From JACCYQ01 sp036675565 (GTDB lineage Bacteria; Bacteroidota; Bacteroidia; Chitinophagales; Chitinophagaceae): 64,000 nucleotides of DNA. The notes under the pieces are model-generated. The model worked only from the letters and a program-made list of their open reading frames with translations, did no database searches and was not told where the DNA came from. The stretch spans positions 1 to 64,000 of the forward strand of contig JAKFER010000302.1 of NCBI GenBank assembly GCA_036675565.1. Reading direction: 5' to 3'. The position numbers were made by a program, and so were the translations under genes. Numbering within the stretch: position 1 is the first letter of the stretch; every line of letters starts with the position of its first letter. Shown piece by piece: positions 34,335 to 43,709 of the stretch.

Positions 34335-34497
34335 CTGTTAATATATATTTTTTAAAATGTCTGAAGCCAACTTATCGGCAAACAGGGAATTGATGATAAC
34401 ATTCTTATTATTTCTTTTGCATCATCATCTTTTACTCATTTCATCTTACGATTTTGTGTTAAAATCGCTACCATGATAAAGATGCATCAAATTTTAT
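34335..34497 (-). other. ddl-PASTA intergenic region with a hairpin
   Basis: This 163-bp gap holds one perfect 7-bp inverted repeat, CGATTTT / AAAATCG (34449-34467), with a 5-nt loop. There is no T-tract, so it is not a convincing terminator. Nothing else is seen. Confidence 0.3.
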
Positions 34498-35484
34498 TTA
34501 TTTTCTGTTAAAGGCTTCATCCAGTATGGAAGAATAAAATTCTTTAAGCGTTAACCCCATAGCCTTTACCTGCTGCGGTACAATGCTTGCCTCGCTTTGA
34601 CCCGGGATTGTATTTATTTCCAGCATATAAGGATTGCCATCCATTTCATTATAAATAAAATCAATCCGCACTACGCCATGGCAATTAAACAACATATAGA
34701 TTTTTTTGGCAGCTTCCCTGATCTTGTTAGCTACCGTTTCATTGACTTCAGCTGGTGTTATTTCCTTAGCCTTCCCCTCATACTTTGCTTCAAAATCAAA
34801 AAAATAATTCTGGGAAATCACCTCGGTCATGGGTAGTGTAATAATTTCATTGCCTTTTCTGAAAACACCGATTGTAAATTCTCTTCCCTGTATCATTTCT
34901 TCAACCAACACCTGGTCATCCTCTTTAAAGGCTTTTGTAATTGCAGCCTCCAGTTCACCTGGTTCTGCAACTTTACTCATACCTATGCTGGAACCACCAT
35001 TATTGGGTTTTACAAAAACCGGGAATTGCAAAGATGCTGCAACTTCGTTTCCAGGGATTGGGTTTGATTTAAATAAATGCATGGAACGGGCAACCGAAAT
35101 TCCACTCATTCCAGCTACAGCAACAGTGTATCTTTTATTAAAAGTAATGGCAGATGTTGCTGCATCGCACCCGGTATAAATGATATTTAATGAATCAAAA
35201 TATCCCTGCAACTTTCCATCCTCACCTGGAGTTCCATGCATACCGATAAATACTGCATCAAATTTTATATGATCTCCATTTAATGAAACTGAAAAATCAT
35301 TTTTATCAATGGGAACCTTTATTCCGCCGGGCATAGAACAGGTCCAGCCGGTTGGTGCAATGTCCACAACATAAACATTGTATTTTTCCCTATCCAGGTT
35401 TGCTTCAATGGTGACAGCGGTTTTATAGGAAATAACGGATTCGGCCGAATAACCACCTGTAACGAGGGCTATATTTTTTTTCAT
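34498..35484 (-). CDS. ddl: D-alanine--D-alanine ligase
   Basis: A 328-residue ATP-grasp enzyme that makes the D-Ala-D-Ala dipeptide of peptidoglycan. GGYSAESVISYKTA at the N-terminus, IGMHGTPGEDGKLQGYF (serine/glutamate region), VKPNNGGSSIGMSKV (ATP loop), EEMIQGREFTIGVF and RIDFIYNEMDGNPYMLEINTIPG (Mg-binding E and N) are all present. The N-terminal strand lacks one glutamate-rich variant seen in some families, but the overall match is clear. The ATG is preceded by an A/T-rich tract and, further up, a candidate small RNA. Confidence 0.94.
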   Translation of the reverse strand: MKKNIALVTGGYSAESVISYKTAVTIEANLDREKYNVYVVDIAPTGWTCSMPGGIKVPIDKNDFSVSLNGDHIKFDAVFIGMHGTPGEDGKLQGYFDSLNIIYTGCDAATSAITFNKRYTVAVAGMSGISVARSMHLFKSNPIPGNEVAASLQFPVFVKPNNGGSSIGMSKVAEPGELEAAITKAFKEDDQVLVEEMIQGREFTIGVFRKGNEIITLPMTEVISQNYFFDFEAKYEGKAKEITPAEVNETVANKIREAAKKIYMLFNCHGVVRIDFIYNEMDGNPYMLEINTIPGQSEASIVPQQVKAMGLTLKEFYSSILDEAFNRK

Positions 35485-35579
35485 GTATTTTTTTTACAGC
35501 GCAAATATTCAAAAAAAATAAGGTAAGACAAGATTTATTTAAACCGGTTGTAATAAAATTCAGGAGATAAAAAAGTGGA

Positions 35580-35672
35580 GATAAAAATAAGAAAGGTGAA
35601 GGCCGTTTCTCCTTCACCTTTTTACGACGGGAAATATCACCCGCCAAATTAACGCAGCTTTCGCTGCCATAC
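35580..35672 (-). ncRNA. Candidate small structured RNA between ferredoxin and ddl genes
   Basis: On the minus strand three hairpins follow one another: GCAGC-GAAA-GCTGC with a GNRA loop (35654-35667); GGCGGG / CCCGTC with one G-T pair (about 35625-35644); and a perfect 11-bp stem AAAGGTGAAGG / CCTTCACCTTT (35592-35621) followed by a T-rich tail. Compact structure ending in a terminator is typical of an sRNA or a riboregulator upstream of ddl. A loose TTG-N22-TATTTAGA promoter-like pair precedes it. No known family is recognised. Confidence 0.4.
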
Positions 35673-35751
35673 TCTAAATATGAATTCAAGATAAACAAAA
35701 TTCAACAGTAGATTAGGCAAAATACCGTGAATTTTATTCACATAACTAAAA

Positions 35752-36099
35752 TTACAAATGCATTCTGTCTTTCTTAGCTAACAACTCGTCGACCGTTTCC
35801 TGGTACATTTCATCAGGAACACAGCAATCTACAGGACATACAGCAGCACACTGGGGTTCTTCATGAAAGCCCTGGCATTCTGTACATTTATTAGGAGTAA
35901 TATAATAAGTGTCAACGGAAACAGGTTCCATACGCTGAGCTGCATCTACTACTGTGCCATCAAGTAAGGTGAAAGACCCTTTCACATTGGTTCCATCTGT
36001 CATTGCCCATTCTACTCCACCTTCATAAATCGCATTGTTTGGACATTCAGGCTCACATGCTCCGCAGTTTATACATTCTTCTGTGATTTTAATAGCCAT
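35752..36099 (-). CDS. 4Fe-4S dicluster ferredoxin
   Basis: A 115-residue ferredoxin with two 4Fe-4S motifs: CINCGACEPECPNNAI at the N-terminus, and CTECQGFHEEPQCAAVCPVD with an insertion between the second and third cysteines. An insert of about 45 residues separates the two. This is the Allochromatium-type 2[4Fe-4S] ferredoxin architecture common in Bacteroidota, a low-potential electron carrier in the cytoplasm. It is divergent from the acyl-CoA reductase gene over 147 bp, an arrangement I recall from related genomes. Confidence 0.9.
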   Translation of the reverse strand: MAIKITEECINCGACEPECPNNAIYEGGVEWAMTDGTNVKGSFTLLDGTVVDAAQRMEPVSVDTYYITPNKCTECQGFHEEPQCAAVCPVDCCVPDEMYQETVDELLAKKDRMHL

Positions 36100-36246
36100 A
36101 ATTCTACTTTTATTTTGTATTGGGTTGGTAAGTATTTTTGCAAGGCAAATTTAATATGCTGTGATCAATTTAGTAAAAAAAAATCAAATGCATAACTGGT
36201 CATCAACCAGTATGACAAAATTAATATTATCTGCTAAAATTAATTC

Positions 36247-37242
36247 ATGAATTTAATCAGTCGGTTGGCATTGCTGGAACAATTGAAGAAATACATTACC
36301 TCGGACGATGAAGGCTGGAATGAAGTAAAAGAAATTGCCTTTAATACCAATGCCTGGTTTATCCCGGAATTTATAAATCTCTCGATAAATAATATTGCAA
36401 GTAATTATTTAGCAAAAGACAAACTTGAATCATGGGTGCAGGAATATGCTATTCAAGAAACTTTACAGCCAAAAAAAATTGGTATTGTAATGGCTGGTAA
36501 TATTCCCATGGTAGGATTTCATGACTTGCTTGCGGTATTTGTTTCTGGCCATTATAGTGTTATAAAATTATCTTCAAAAGACAATGTGCTGATCAAGCAC
36601 CTGGTAGAGAAAATGCAGGAATGGGAACCTGCATCGATAAAATATTTTGAGATCGCATCAACGTTAAAAGGTTGCGATGCATACATTGCTACGGGAAGTA
36701 ATAATTCAAGTCGCTATTTTGATTATTATTTTCAAAAATATCCTCACATCATTCGTCGTAACCGAACTTCCGTTGCAATACTTACCGGGGATGAAACAAA
36801 AGAAACATTAGAAAAATTGGCAGATGATGTTCATTTATATTTTGGATTAGGATGCAGGAACGTTACGAAAGTTTATGTTCCGGAAAATTACAATTTTCAA
36901 CATCTGCTTGATGCATTGAAAAAATATGATTTTTTCATGGATCATTTTAAATACAAAAACAATTTCGACTACATGTTTTCCATTCATCTCTTAAATCAAA
37001 CAAAGTACATGACCAATGGGAATGTGTTACTTGTCGAAGAACCATCCCTGTTTTCACCAATCAGTCAGTTGAATTACGAATATTATTCTGACGTGGAAGA
37101 TGTATTGAAATCATTAACAAACAATGAGCAACTTCAATGTGTTGTTGGATATGGAGGCATCTCTTTTGGTAAAGCACAATGTCCCGGTTTAAGTGAATAT
37201 GCCGATGGAGTTGATGCCCTTGCTTTCCTGCAATCATTATAA
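36247..37242 (+). CDS. Acyl-CoA reductase (LuxC-like) family protein
   Basis: A 331-residue protein of the aldehyde dehydrogenase superfamily, LuxC-related. KIGIVMAGNIPMVGFHDLL is the nucleotide-binding segment, SVIKLSSKDNVLIKHLV the conserved lysine region, and YFGLGCRNVTKVYVP carries the probable catalytic cysteine. Reduction of acyl-CoA or acyl-ACP to aldehyde is the family activity; what it makes here is unknown. It is divergent from the ferredoxin gene, which may supply electrons to some linked pathway, though the reductase itself would use NAD(P)H. Confidence 0.82.
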   Translation: MNLISRLALLEQLKKYITSDDEGWNEVKEIAFNTNAWFIPEFINLSINNIASNYLAKDKLESWVQEYAIQETLQPKKIGIVMAGNIPMVGFHDLLAVFVSGHYSVIKLSSKDNVLIKHLVEKMQEWEPASIKYFEIASTLKGCDAYIATGSNNSSRYFDYYFQKYPHIIRRNRTSVAILTGDETKETLEKLADDVHLYFGLGCRNVTKVYVPENYNFQHLLDALKKYDFFMDHFKYKNNFDYMFSIHLLNQTKYMTNGNVLLVEEPSLFSPISQLNYEYYSDVEDVLKSLTNNEQLQCVVGYGGISFGKAQCPGLSEYADGVDALAFLQSL

Positions 37243-37339
37243 CAATGGCCCAACTTTAACAATCAGGTTTTGTTGTTATTTTTGTAAGGAGTGAAATACG
37301 AAGGTCTTAGTAAATTATTGTTAAACTCAACCAACGGTT

Positions 37340-37369
37340 TTTGAATAGAAAATTTCATTCGTTACTTTG
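37340..37369 (+). promoter_or_regulatory. Promoter of the HtrA-type protease gene
   Basis: TTTG (37340-37343), 18 nt, TTACTTTG (37362-37369): one mismatch to the consensus, 54 nt before the ATG. The rest of the 181-bp gap shows no other structure. Confidence 0.5.
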
Positions 37370-37423
37370 TATGACAAGGCATAAGTTTTGTCAGGAGTTA
37401 ATTAATTAAAACTTTCCAGGAAT

Positions 37424-38932
37424 ATGAAAATAAGACACATTTTATTAGTTGTTGCAATCAGTAGTATTACAGCCGTAGCAAGCGTGTGGGGCTTTAACAA
37501 ATTAAACCCAAACAATACAACCGTTTTACAGGGTCAAAATGGTTTGCCTGTCAATTATGCAGGATTTTTTGACAATGATCGTGGTACCGGTGATCCGGTT
37601 GATTTTTCCAAAGCAGCTTCTGCATCAGTCCCAGCAGTTGTACACATCAAAACCAAAATCCCTGCTCAAAGAGTAAGCAATGACCTTCCGCAACGCAGAG
37701 GTGGCGGTGGTGGATTTTTTGACGATTGGTTTGAAGATTTTTTTGGTCCGCAGGTAATGCCTGAGCAAAGAGCTTCTGGTAGTGGTGTTCTGATCAGCCA
37801 GGACGGTTATATTGTTACAAACAACCACGTGATCAGCGATGGTAAAGGTGGACTTGCAGAAGAAATACAAGTAACAACCCATGAAAAAAAGAGTTTTAAA
37901 GCAAAAGTTATTGGTAGAGATCCAAGCTCGGATCTTGCTGTATTAAAGATTGAAGGAAACAATTTTCCTTTTATGATTTATGGCAATTCAGATAATATTC
38001 AGGTTGGTCAGTGGATTCTTGCTGTTGGCTACCCTTTAACTTTGGAAACAACAGTAACCGCTGGTATCGTTAGTGCAAAAGGTCGTACAATCGGTATTAA
38101 CAGCCGCCAAAGCAGAACGCCTGTAGAATCTTTTATTCAAACCGATGCTGCTGTGAACCAGGGAAACAGTGGAGGCGCTTTAATCAACACCAACGGTGAA
38201 CTGATTGGAATTAATTCGGCTATCCTGGCTCCTAATGGAACTTATGCTGGTTATTCATTTGCCATACCGGTTAACATTGTAAAAAAGATCGTTAATGATA
38301 TTGTTCAATATGGTGATGTTCAAAGAGGATATTTAGGTATCAGTTACCCATCAGGTGAATTAAGTGAAGGACAAAGAAAACAATTTGGATTAAGTGAAAA
38401 TGATGGTGTCTATGTTTCTGATGTTTCTCCTGACGGTGGTGCTGCACAAGCTGGAATCAAACAAGGCGATATAATTACCAAAGTAAATAATGTAAATGTT
38501 TCCAGTGGTCTTGAAATGAGTGCGCAAATTGCCAGTATGAAACCAGGAGACAAAGTACCTGTTACTTATCGCAGAAATGGAAAACTCAATGCTACCACTA
38601 TTACATTGAAAAAACAACCTGGTACATTTGAAGTTTTAGCAGCTGCAACTATTGGTGACCGTTTGGGTGCTACCATGGTTACATTAGACAGGCAAAAAGC
38701 CCGTTTATATGGATTGGAAGGTGGTGTAATGGTAACTGAAATTAAGAAAGGTGGCCCTTTAAGCAGAACCAGGATGGCAGATGGATTTATTATTACCAGT
38801 GTGAATGGTCGTGAAGTAAAATCGCTTGAAGATCTTGGAAATATTCTTGCAAGTGCAAAAGGCAGCGTTCGGCTAGAAGGTACTTATCCTGATTCCGATG
38901 GCACCTATACATACCCGTTAAATATGGAATAA
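37424..38932 (+). CDS. degP: Periplasmic Do/HtrA-family serine endoprotease
   Basis: A 502-residue protein quality-control protease. An N-terminal signal or anchor (residues 5-24) leads to a trypsin-like domain with triad H135 (TNNHVI), D170 (SSDLAVLKI) and S249 (NQGNSGGAL). A glycine-rich LA-loop-like segment (RRGGGGGFFDDWFEDFFG) lies before it. Two PDZ domains follow (about 295-390, RGYLGISYPSGELSEGQ; about 415-500, GGVMVTEIKKGGPLSR). It degrades or refolds misfolded envelope proteins. A terminator follows. Confidence 0.94.
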   Translation: MKIRHILLVVAISSITAVASVWGFNKLNPNNTTVLQGQNGLPVNYAGFFDNDRGTGDPVDFSKAASASVPAVVHIKTKIPAQRVSNDLPQRRGGGGGFFDDWFEDFFGPQVMPEQRASGSGVLISQDGYIVTNNHVISDGKGGLAEEIQVTTHEKKSFKAKVIGRDPSSDLAVLKIEGNNFPFMIYGNSDNIQVGQWILAVGYPLTLETTVTAGIVSAKGRTIGINSRQSRTPVESFIQTDAAVNQGNSGGALINTNGELIGINSAILAPNGTYAGYSFAIPVNIVKKIVNDIVQYGDVQRGYLGISYPSGELSEGQRKQFGLSENDGVYVSDVSPDGGAAQAGIKQGDIITKVNNVNVSSGLEMSAQIASMKPGDKVPVTYRRNGKLNATTITLKKQPGTFEVLAAATIGDRLGATMVTLDRQKARLYGLEGGVMVTEIKKGGPLSRTRMADGFIITSVNGREVKSLEDLGNILASAKGSVRLEGTYPDSDGTYTYPLNME

Positions 38933-38963
38933 TAATATTCCTGGGAAAACCCAGATTTCATAA

Positions 38964-38995
38964 AAAAAGCCGTTCTTCCCAGGACGGCTTTTTCT
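38964..38995. terminator. Bidirectional terminator
   Basis: Stem AAGCCGTTC / GGACGGCTT (38967-38975, 38982-38990) with A-tract before and T-tract after, between the convergent degP and amylase genes. A second small hairpin CTGGG-AAAA-CCCAG sits just before it at 38941-38954. Confidence 0.85.
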
Positions 38996-39001
38996 TTGCC
39001 C

Positions 39002-40372
39002 TTATTTTTCAAATACCAAATACCCCCAAGCCGGGATAGACAATGGTGCGTTTTGAAGATCTTTTTCTTCCTGGGAAAAAACATTTTTATATGTTCCTTT
39101 CAGGTTGATATCATTTATTGTAAAGTCTAAAGGAGAATCTCCCAGGTTCAACATCACTAAAACTTCTTTATCTCCATTCTTTCTTAAATAGGATAATAAC
39201 TTAGGTTGTGTTGGTGTGGCTATCATGATTGTTTCTGTATCCTTTCCCGCTTTCAAAGCAGCATTGGTTGTTCGCAGGTTCAATAAGGTTTTATAAAACT
39301 CATGTAACTCATTTTTTCCGGTCCATTCAATAGGATCACGCTCAAAAAATTCAAGGCGTTTTTTATTGGGTAATTCCTGGCCACTGTAAATAAGCGGAAT
39401 GCCATTCCAGGTACAACTGAATACAGCCAGGGGCAGTGCCATATCACCATATTTTTCATACTCCGTTCCATTCCATGAATTTTCATCATGATTGGTCGTA
39501 AACCAGCTTTTAATGCCGGGTGCTTCATTGTAAAAATTGAGCAATTTAGTCAGACTGTCAACCGGCCAGCTATGTTGATAATAGTCCTTTGCCATGTGCA
39601 TCCATTTCCAGGTATAACTGGCATCGAATACATCCATATATTCAGGATGCTCCCAGGTATCATTTTCTGCAAACCAAAAAAGCCGTTTTACTTTATCCAC
39701 TTCCGGGCGAGCTTTTTTCCAGAAATCCAATTCTACCCAAAATGCCAGGTCACATCGAAATCCATCAATATCAGTTTCGGTAACCCAGAACTTCATGGCA
39801 TCAATCATTGCCTTTACCAGTTCCGGATTTTCGAAATCAAGTTCAATGATATCATCCATTCCGGATGCAATTTTAAATGTTCCTGTAGCCGAATCTTTTT
39901 CAAAATATTCAGGGTTTGTTTTTGTCCATACATGATCCCAACCAGTATGGTTAGCCACCCAATCAATGATCACTTTAAAACCCTGGTCATGTGCCGATTT
40001 CACCAGTCTTTTAAAATCATCCATGGTACCAAATTCCGGGTTAATGGATGTATAATCGCCTGCAGCATAATAACTACCCAGTGTTCCCTTTTTATTCATT
40101 TGTGCAATGGGTGTAATGGGCATAAACCACAATGTTTTAACCCCCATATCTTTCAATCGTGGCAACTCCTTTTCAAAAGCATTAAACGTTCCCTCCTTTG
40201 TATATTGCCGCACATTCACTTCATATATATTTGTTTGATAAACCCATTCCGGGGGTTGATGTGTTCCATTCATATCAGGTTGATTAAGATTTTGGTTTGA
40301 AGAGGTGGATTCATTGTTCGAACATCCTGCCAACAGGCAAAATGCACTCATAAATAGAAAATTTCGAATCAT
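39002..40372 (-). CDS. Alpha-amylase family (GH13) lipoprotein
   Basis: A 456-residue glycoside hydrolase exported as a lipoprotein. MIRNFLFMSAFCLLAGC is a signal peptide with lipobox cysteine; a start nine codons upstream (40399) would bury it. GH13 regions are in order: VIIDWVANHTGWDH (region I), DGFRCDLAFWV with the nucleophile aspartate (II), LFWFAENDTWEHPEY with the acid/base glutamate (III), FTTNHDENSW (IV). A C-terminal beta domain ends the protein. Likely role is cleavage of alpha-glucans at the cell surface or periplasm. Confidence 0.92.
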   Translation of the reverse strand: MIRNFLFMSAFCLLAGCSNNESTSSNQNLNQPDMNGTHQPPEWVYQTNIYEVNVRQYTKEGTFNAFEKELPRLKDMGVKTLWFMPITPIAQMNKKGTLGSYYAAGDYTSINPEFGTMDDFKRLVKSAHDQGFKVIIDWVANHTGWDHVWTKTNPEYFEKDSATGTFKIASGMDDIIELDFENPELVKAMIDAMKFWVTETDIDGFRCDLAFWVELDFWKKARPEVDKVKRLFWFAENDTWEHPEYMDVFDASYTWKWMHMAKDYYQHSWPVDSLTKLLNFYNEAPGIKSWFTTNHDENSWNGTEYEKYGDMALPLAVFSCTWNGIPLIYSGQELPNKKRLEFFERDPIEWTGKNELHEFYKTLLNLRTTNAALKAGKDTETIMIATPTQPKLLSYLRKNGDKEVLVMLNLGDSPLDFTINDINLKGTYKNVFSQEEKDLQNAPLSIPAWGYLVFEK

Positions 40373-40534
40373 TATACAGGTTTTGGTGAAAATAATCACT
40401 TGCCATCATTTGGTGAAAATTATGTTAGCGTGATTATAATCATTATTGCCGTTTATAATCAACCATTTTAAATGAGTAACTTGCAAACTTATTTTTGACG
40501 GGTGAAAACCCCTTAGAAAAATTGATTTTTATAC

Positions 40535-41776
40535 ATGAAAAGTTTTGATGTACCTATCATTTATCGCAGTCCACTGATTTCCGCAGTCAAAAAAAATCGA
40601 AAGAATGCAGATCGGATGAAGAAGGATTTTTCTCCTACCCTTTTAGATTTTGGGCCTATTCAAATTTACCTCGCACGTCATTTTGGATTTTGTTACGGAG
40701 TGGAAAATGCGATAGAAATTGCCTTCAGAACAATCGATGAAAACCCGGGTAAACGAATTTTTTTATTGAGTGAAATGATCCATAACCCGCATGTTAATAA
40801 GGACCTGCAGGATAGCGGTGTTCGTTTCTTACAGGATACATCAGGCAAACAGATCATACCCTTTTCAGCATTGAATGCGGATGATATCGTATTGATACCC
40901 GCATTTGGCACTACGCTTGAAATTGAAAAACAATTAAATGAAATTGGTATCACTACTGAAAAATATAATACAACCTGCCCATTTGTTGAAAAAGTCTGGA
41001 ACCGTTCGGAAGCCATTGCCCAAAAAAAATACACGATCATCATTCATGGTAAACCAAAGCATGAAGAAACCCGTGCTACATTTTCGCATGCTTCCACCAA
41101 TGCACCATCTGTGGTTGTAAAAGATATGCAACAGACAATTGAACTGGCTAAATATATTACAGGAGAAAAACCGGCCGCTCAATTTTACCTTGAATTTCAA
41201 AATCAGTTTTCTCCTGGTTTCAATGTTGAAAAAGATCTTCAACGTATTGGTGTGGTTAATCAAACAACCATGCTGGCCAGCGACACCCAGGCCATTTCGG
41301 ATTTTTTAAAACAAATTATGATTGTGCGATACGGACTTGACCAGGATAATGTAGAAGATCGTTTTGCGGATACCCGAGATACATTATGCTATGCAACAAA
41401 TGATAATCAAACAGCCGTTACGGGGATGCTTTCAACTGATGCAGACCTGGCTATCGTGGTAGGCGGATATAATTCTTCGAACACATCTCACCTGGTTGAA
41501 CTGTGTGAAGAAAAATTACCTACATATTTTATCAGCAGTGAAGAAAAGATCATTTCTGATAAAAATATCATGCATTATAATTTTCACACCAAACAGGAAT
41601 TATTAACAACTGATTTTTTACCAAAAAACAAAACTGTTAAACTGTTGTTGACCAGTGGCGCCTCCTGTCCCGATGCTTTGGTTGAAAATGTGATTCGAAG
41701 ATTACTTTCCTTTTTTCCCGGCAGTAAAACCGCTGAAGAAATGGTAAAACAATTTGACAATTCAACAATTCGGTAA
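40535..41776 (+). CDS. ispH: 4-hydroxy-3-methylbut-2-enyl diphosphate reductase, long form
   Basis: A 413-residue last enzyme of the MEP isoprenoid pathway, making IPP and DMAPP. The three cysteines that hold the Fe-S cluster are in HFGFCYGVENAIE, YNTTCPFVEKVWNR and TSGASCPDALVEN; the TLCYATNDNQTA and GGYNSSNTSHL segments line the active site. At 413 residues it is the long form with N-terminal extension and internal inserts, as in cyanobacteria and plants, rather than the short ~290-residue form. Electron donors are probably ferredoxin-type. A terminator follows. Confidence 0.93.
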   Translation: MKSFDVPIIYRSPLISAVKKNRKNADRMKKDFSPTLLDFGPIQIYLARHFGFCYGVENAIEIAFRTIDENPGKRIFLLSEMIHNPHVNKDLQDSGVRFLQDTSGKQIIPFSALNADDIVLIPAFGTTLEIEKQLNEIGITTEKYNTTCPFVEKVWNRSEAIAQKKYTIIIHGKPKHEETRATFSHASTNAPSVVVKDMQQTIELAKYITGEKPAAQFYLEFQNQFSPGFNVEKDLQRIGVVNQTTMLASDTQAISDFLKQIMIVRYGLDQDNVEDRFADTRDTLCYATNDNQTAVTGMLSTDADLAIVVGGYNSSNTSHLVELCEEKLPTYFISSEEKIISDKNIMHYNFHTKQELLTTDFLPKNKTVKLLLTSGASCPDALVENVIRRLLSFFPGSKTAEEMVKQFDNSTIR

Positions 41777-41783
41777 TTAAAAT

Positions 41784-41825
41784 GAAAAATCCCTTTACGA
41801 TCTTTCTAACGCAAAGGGATTTTTA
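41784..41825. terminator. Bidirectional terminator
   Basis: Long stem AAAAATCCCTTT / AAAGGGATTTTT, with a loop of about 16 nt, between the convergent ispH and glucan phosphorylase-like genes. Confidence 0.78.
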
Positions 41826-41848
41826 ATCTAAGAATTTTGACTTTTACC

Positions 41849-43525
41849 TTATACCGTGACTTCAGCCATTTGTTTATAAAGCAATTCGTAATATTCAGTT
41901 GCCATGCGCTGACTTTCAAATTGGTAACGCACATCTCTCATACCATTTTTGCTTACATGTCTCCAGGTACTGTAGTCATCGTAATATAAGGGCAGAATTT
42001 CCTTTTGTAAAATGTCGTATAACTGGTTCAGATCATAATCATCCTGTTCATGAACCGACATGTTGTGATAATCAGCTTTGGGTACCACAAATCCATTATG
42101 ACCATGGTTGATGAATTCCGGGATCCAACCATCATCCGTTGAAAAATTTACAGCGCCATTCATAGTAGCGGTCATCCCACTGGTTCCGGATGCTTCGCGA
42201 GGAACACGAGGATTGTTTAACCAACAATCAGCAGCTTGTTTTAATCTTTTAGATAATGTCAGTTCATAACCAATTAAAACAGCTACATTCTTATATTTTT
42301 TGCTGATGTGTACCAGACTGTTAAATTCACTGATAGCAGGGTAATCCACGGGGTACGGTTTACCAGCCCAAATGATCTGCACCGGGTAGCGGCTATTGCT
42401 TAATAATTTTTCAAAACGTTCTTCATCACGTGTTATCAGGTCTGCTCTTTTGTATCCGGCAAACCTGCGTGCCCAAACTATAGTAAAAACATTCGGATCA
42501 AATATTTTACCCGTTTGATCAGCTACAATTTCAAAAGCTCTTTTCTTTAAATATTTTTTACGGTCATCAAAGGCCCAATCATCACCTACCTCCATGTATT
42601 TATACAATTGTTTATCGGCCCAATAGCGCCAGTTCTGCGAATTTGTAATGGATATAATGGGACAAATATTTTCATACTTACTCCACATAGCTCTTGAAAC
42701 ATGACCATGTAATTCTGATACGCCATTGGCTAACCGAGCAAATCTTAATGCGGCTAATGAATGATTAAACAGGTCTTCATCATTTCCTGTTAGCTTCTTT
42801 ACTTCTTCTACACTCAATCCACAGAAATAACTCATTTTATGGCAAAGATGAATATCGTGCTTCTCATTACCCGCTTCTTCCGGGGTATGCGTGGTGAAGA
42901 CAAGCCTTTTTTTAACTTCAGCAAGCTTGTGATCATATTTTTTATACAGGTAAAATGCTGCTGATAATGCATGTGCTTCATTCAAATGATAAACATCTGG
43001 CTTAAATCCAATTTCATCCATTAGTTTGGCTCCACCAACGCCCAGTAAAATAAACTGTGCTACTTTGGTAGCTACGTTGGCATCGTATAACCGGTGTGTG
43101 ATTGTTTGAGAAACGTAGTCGTTCTCCGGGGTATCTGTACTTAACAGGAATAGCGGTGCAGTTTGGAAGGTTTCGGGATTCAGGTAAAATACTTTAATCC
43201 ATACCGGGTGTTCATGTACGGTAATTTGAAATTTAATCCCTGTATCTTCTAAAAAGCTGTATTGTTTTTCCATCCAGCTAACCTGTAACGTTTGATCCTG
43301 GTTGCGTGACTGGTCATAATAACCATACTTCCATAAGATTCCAATACCTACAAGATTTTGCTTTAACTCATATGCTCCTCGCAAATGAGAGCCAGCAAGG
43401 TATCCTAATCCGCCACTGTATGTTTTTAAAGGCTGATGTACGCCAAACTCCATAGAGAAGTAAGCTACTTTTTTGGCAAATTGATCGTTGGAAGGATAAG
43501 GGATTTTATAATTTTTAAAACTCAT
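41849..43525 (-). CDS. Alpha-glucan phosphorylase-like protein lacking the PLP lysine
   Basis: A 558-residue protein of the short alpha-glucan phosphorylase family (GT35-like): KVAYFSMEFGVHQPLKTYSGGLGYLAGSH at the N-terminus, DVYHLNEAHALSAAF, TIVWARRFAGYKRADL, and QAADCWLNNPRVPREASGTS. Where active phosphorylases have EASGTSGMK or EASGTGNMK, with K forming the PLP Schiff base, this protein has EASGTSGMT; the Thr codon ACC is at 42170-42172. So it may be a non-PLP glucosyltransferase-like homologue or inactive. The start at 43525 (MSFKN) is preferred over 43558. It converges on ispH. Confidence 0.75.
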   Translation of the reverse strand: MSFKNYKIPYPSNDQFAKKVAYFSMEFGVHQPLKTYSGGLGYLAGSHLRGAYELKQNLVGIGILWKYGYYDQSRNQDQTLQVSWMEKQYSFLEDTGIKFQITVHEHPVWIKVFYLNPETFQTAPLFLLSTDTPENDYVSQTITHRLYDANVATKVAQFILLGVGGAKLMDEIGFKPDVYHLNEAHALSAAFYLYKKYDHKLAEVKKRLVFTTHTPEEAGNEKHDIHLCHKMSYFCGLSVEEVKKLTGNDEDLFNHSLAALRFARLANGVSELHGHVSRAMWSKYENICPIISITNSQNWRYWADKQLYKYMEVGDDWAFDDRKKYLKKRAFEIVADQTGKIFDPNVFTIVWARRFAGYKRADLITRDEERFEKLLSNSRYPVQIIWAGKPYPVDYPAISEFNSLVHISKKYKNVAVLIGYELTLSKRLKQAADCWLNNPRVPREASGTSGMTATMNGAVNFSTDDGWIPEFINHGHNGFVVPKADYHNMSVHEQDDYDLNQLYDILQKEILPLYYDDYSTWRHVSKNGMRDVRYQFESQRMATEYYELLYKQMAEVTV

Positions 43526-43709
43526 AAATGTGTTCGTTTTACACGTTGAAGGGCGCAATATAAATTTTATAACGGAAAATCAGGTGGTTTATGTATTCAC
43601 TATATGACATTATAAAAAAAACAGGGATAATACTTAAGTAAAATCAATAGTTTATAATGATGAGGTTGCTTTTGTTGAATGTTTTCTCATTCTTGATCAA
43701 TAAAAAAAA

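Noticed and set aside
39488..40300. A 270-codon open frame on the plus strand
   Set aside because: It is wholly antisense to the GH13 amylase lipoprotein gene, its translation is rich in Cys, His, Ile and Phe with no domain, and the minus-strand protein has all catalytic motifs.
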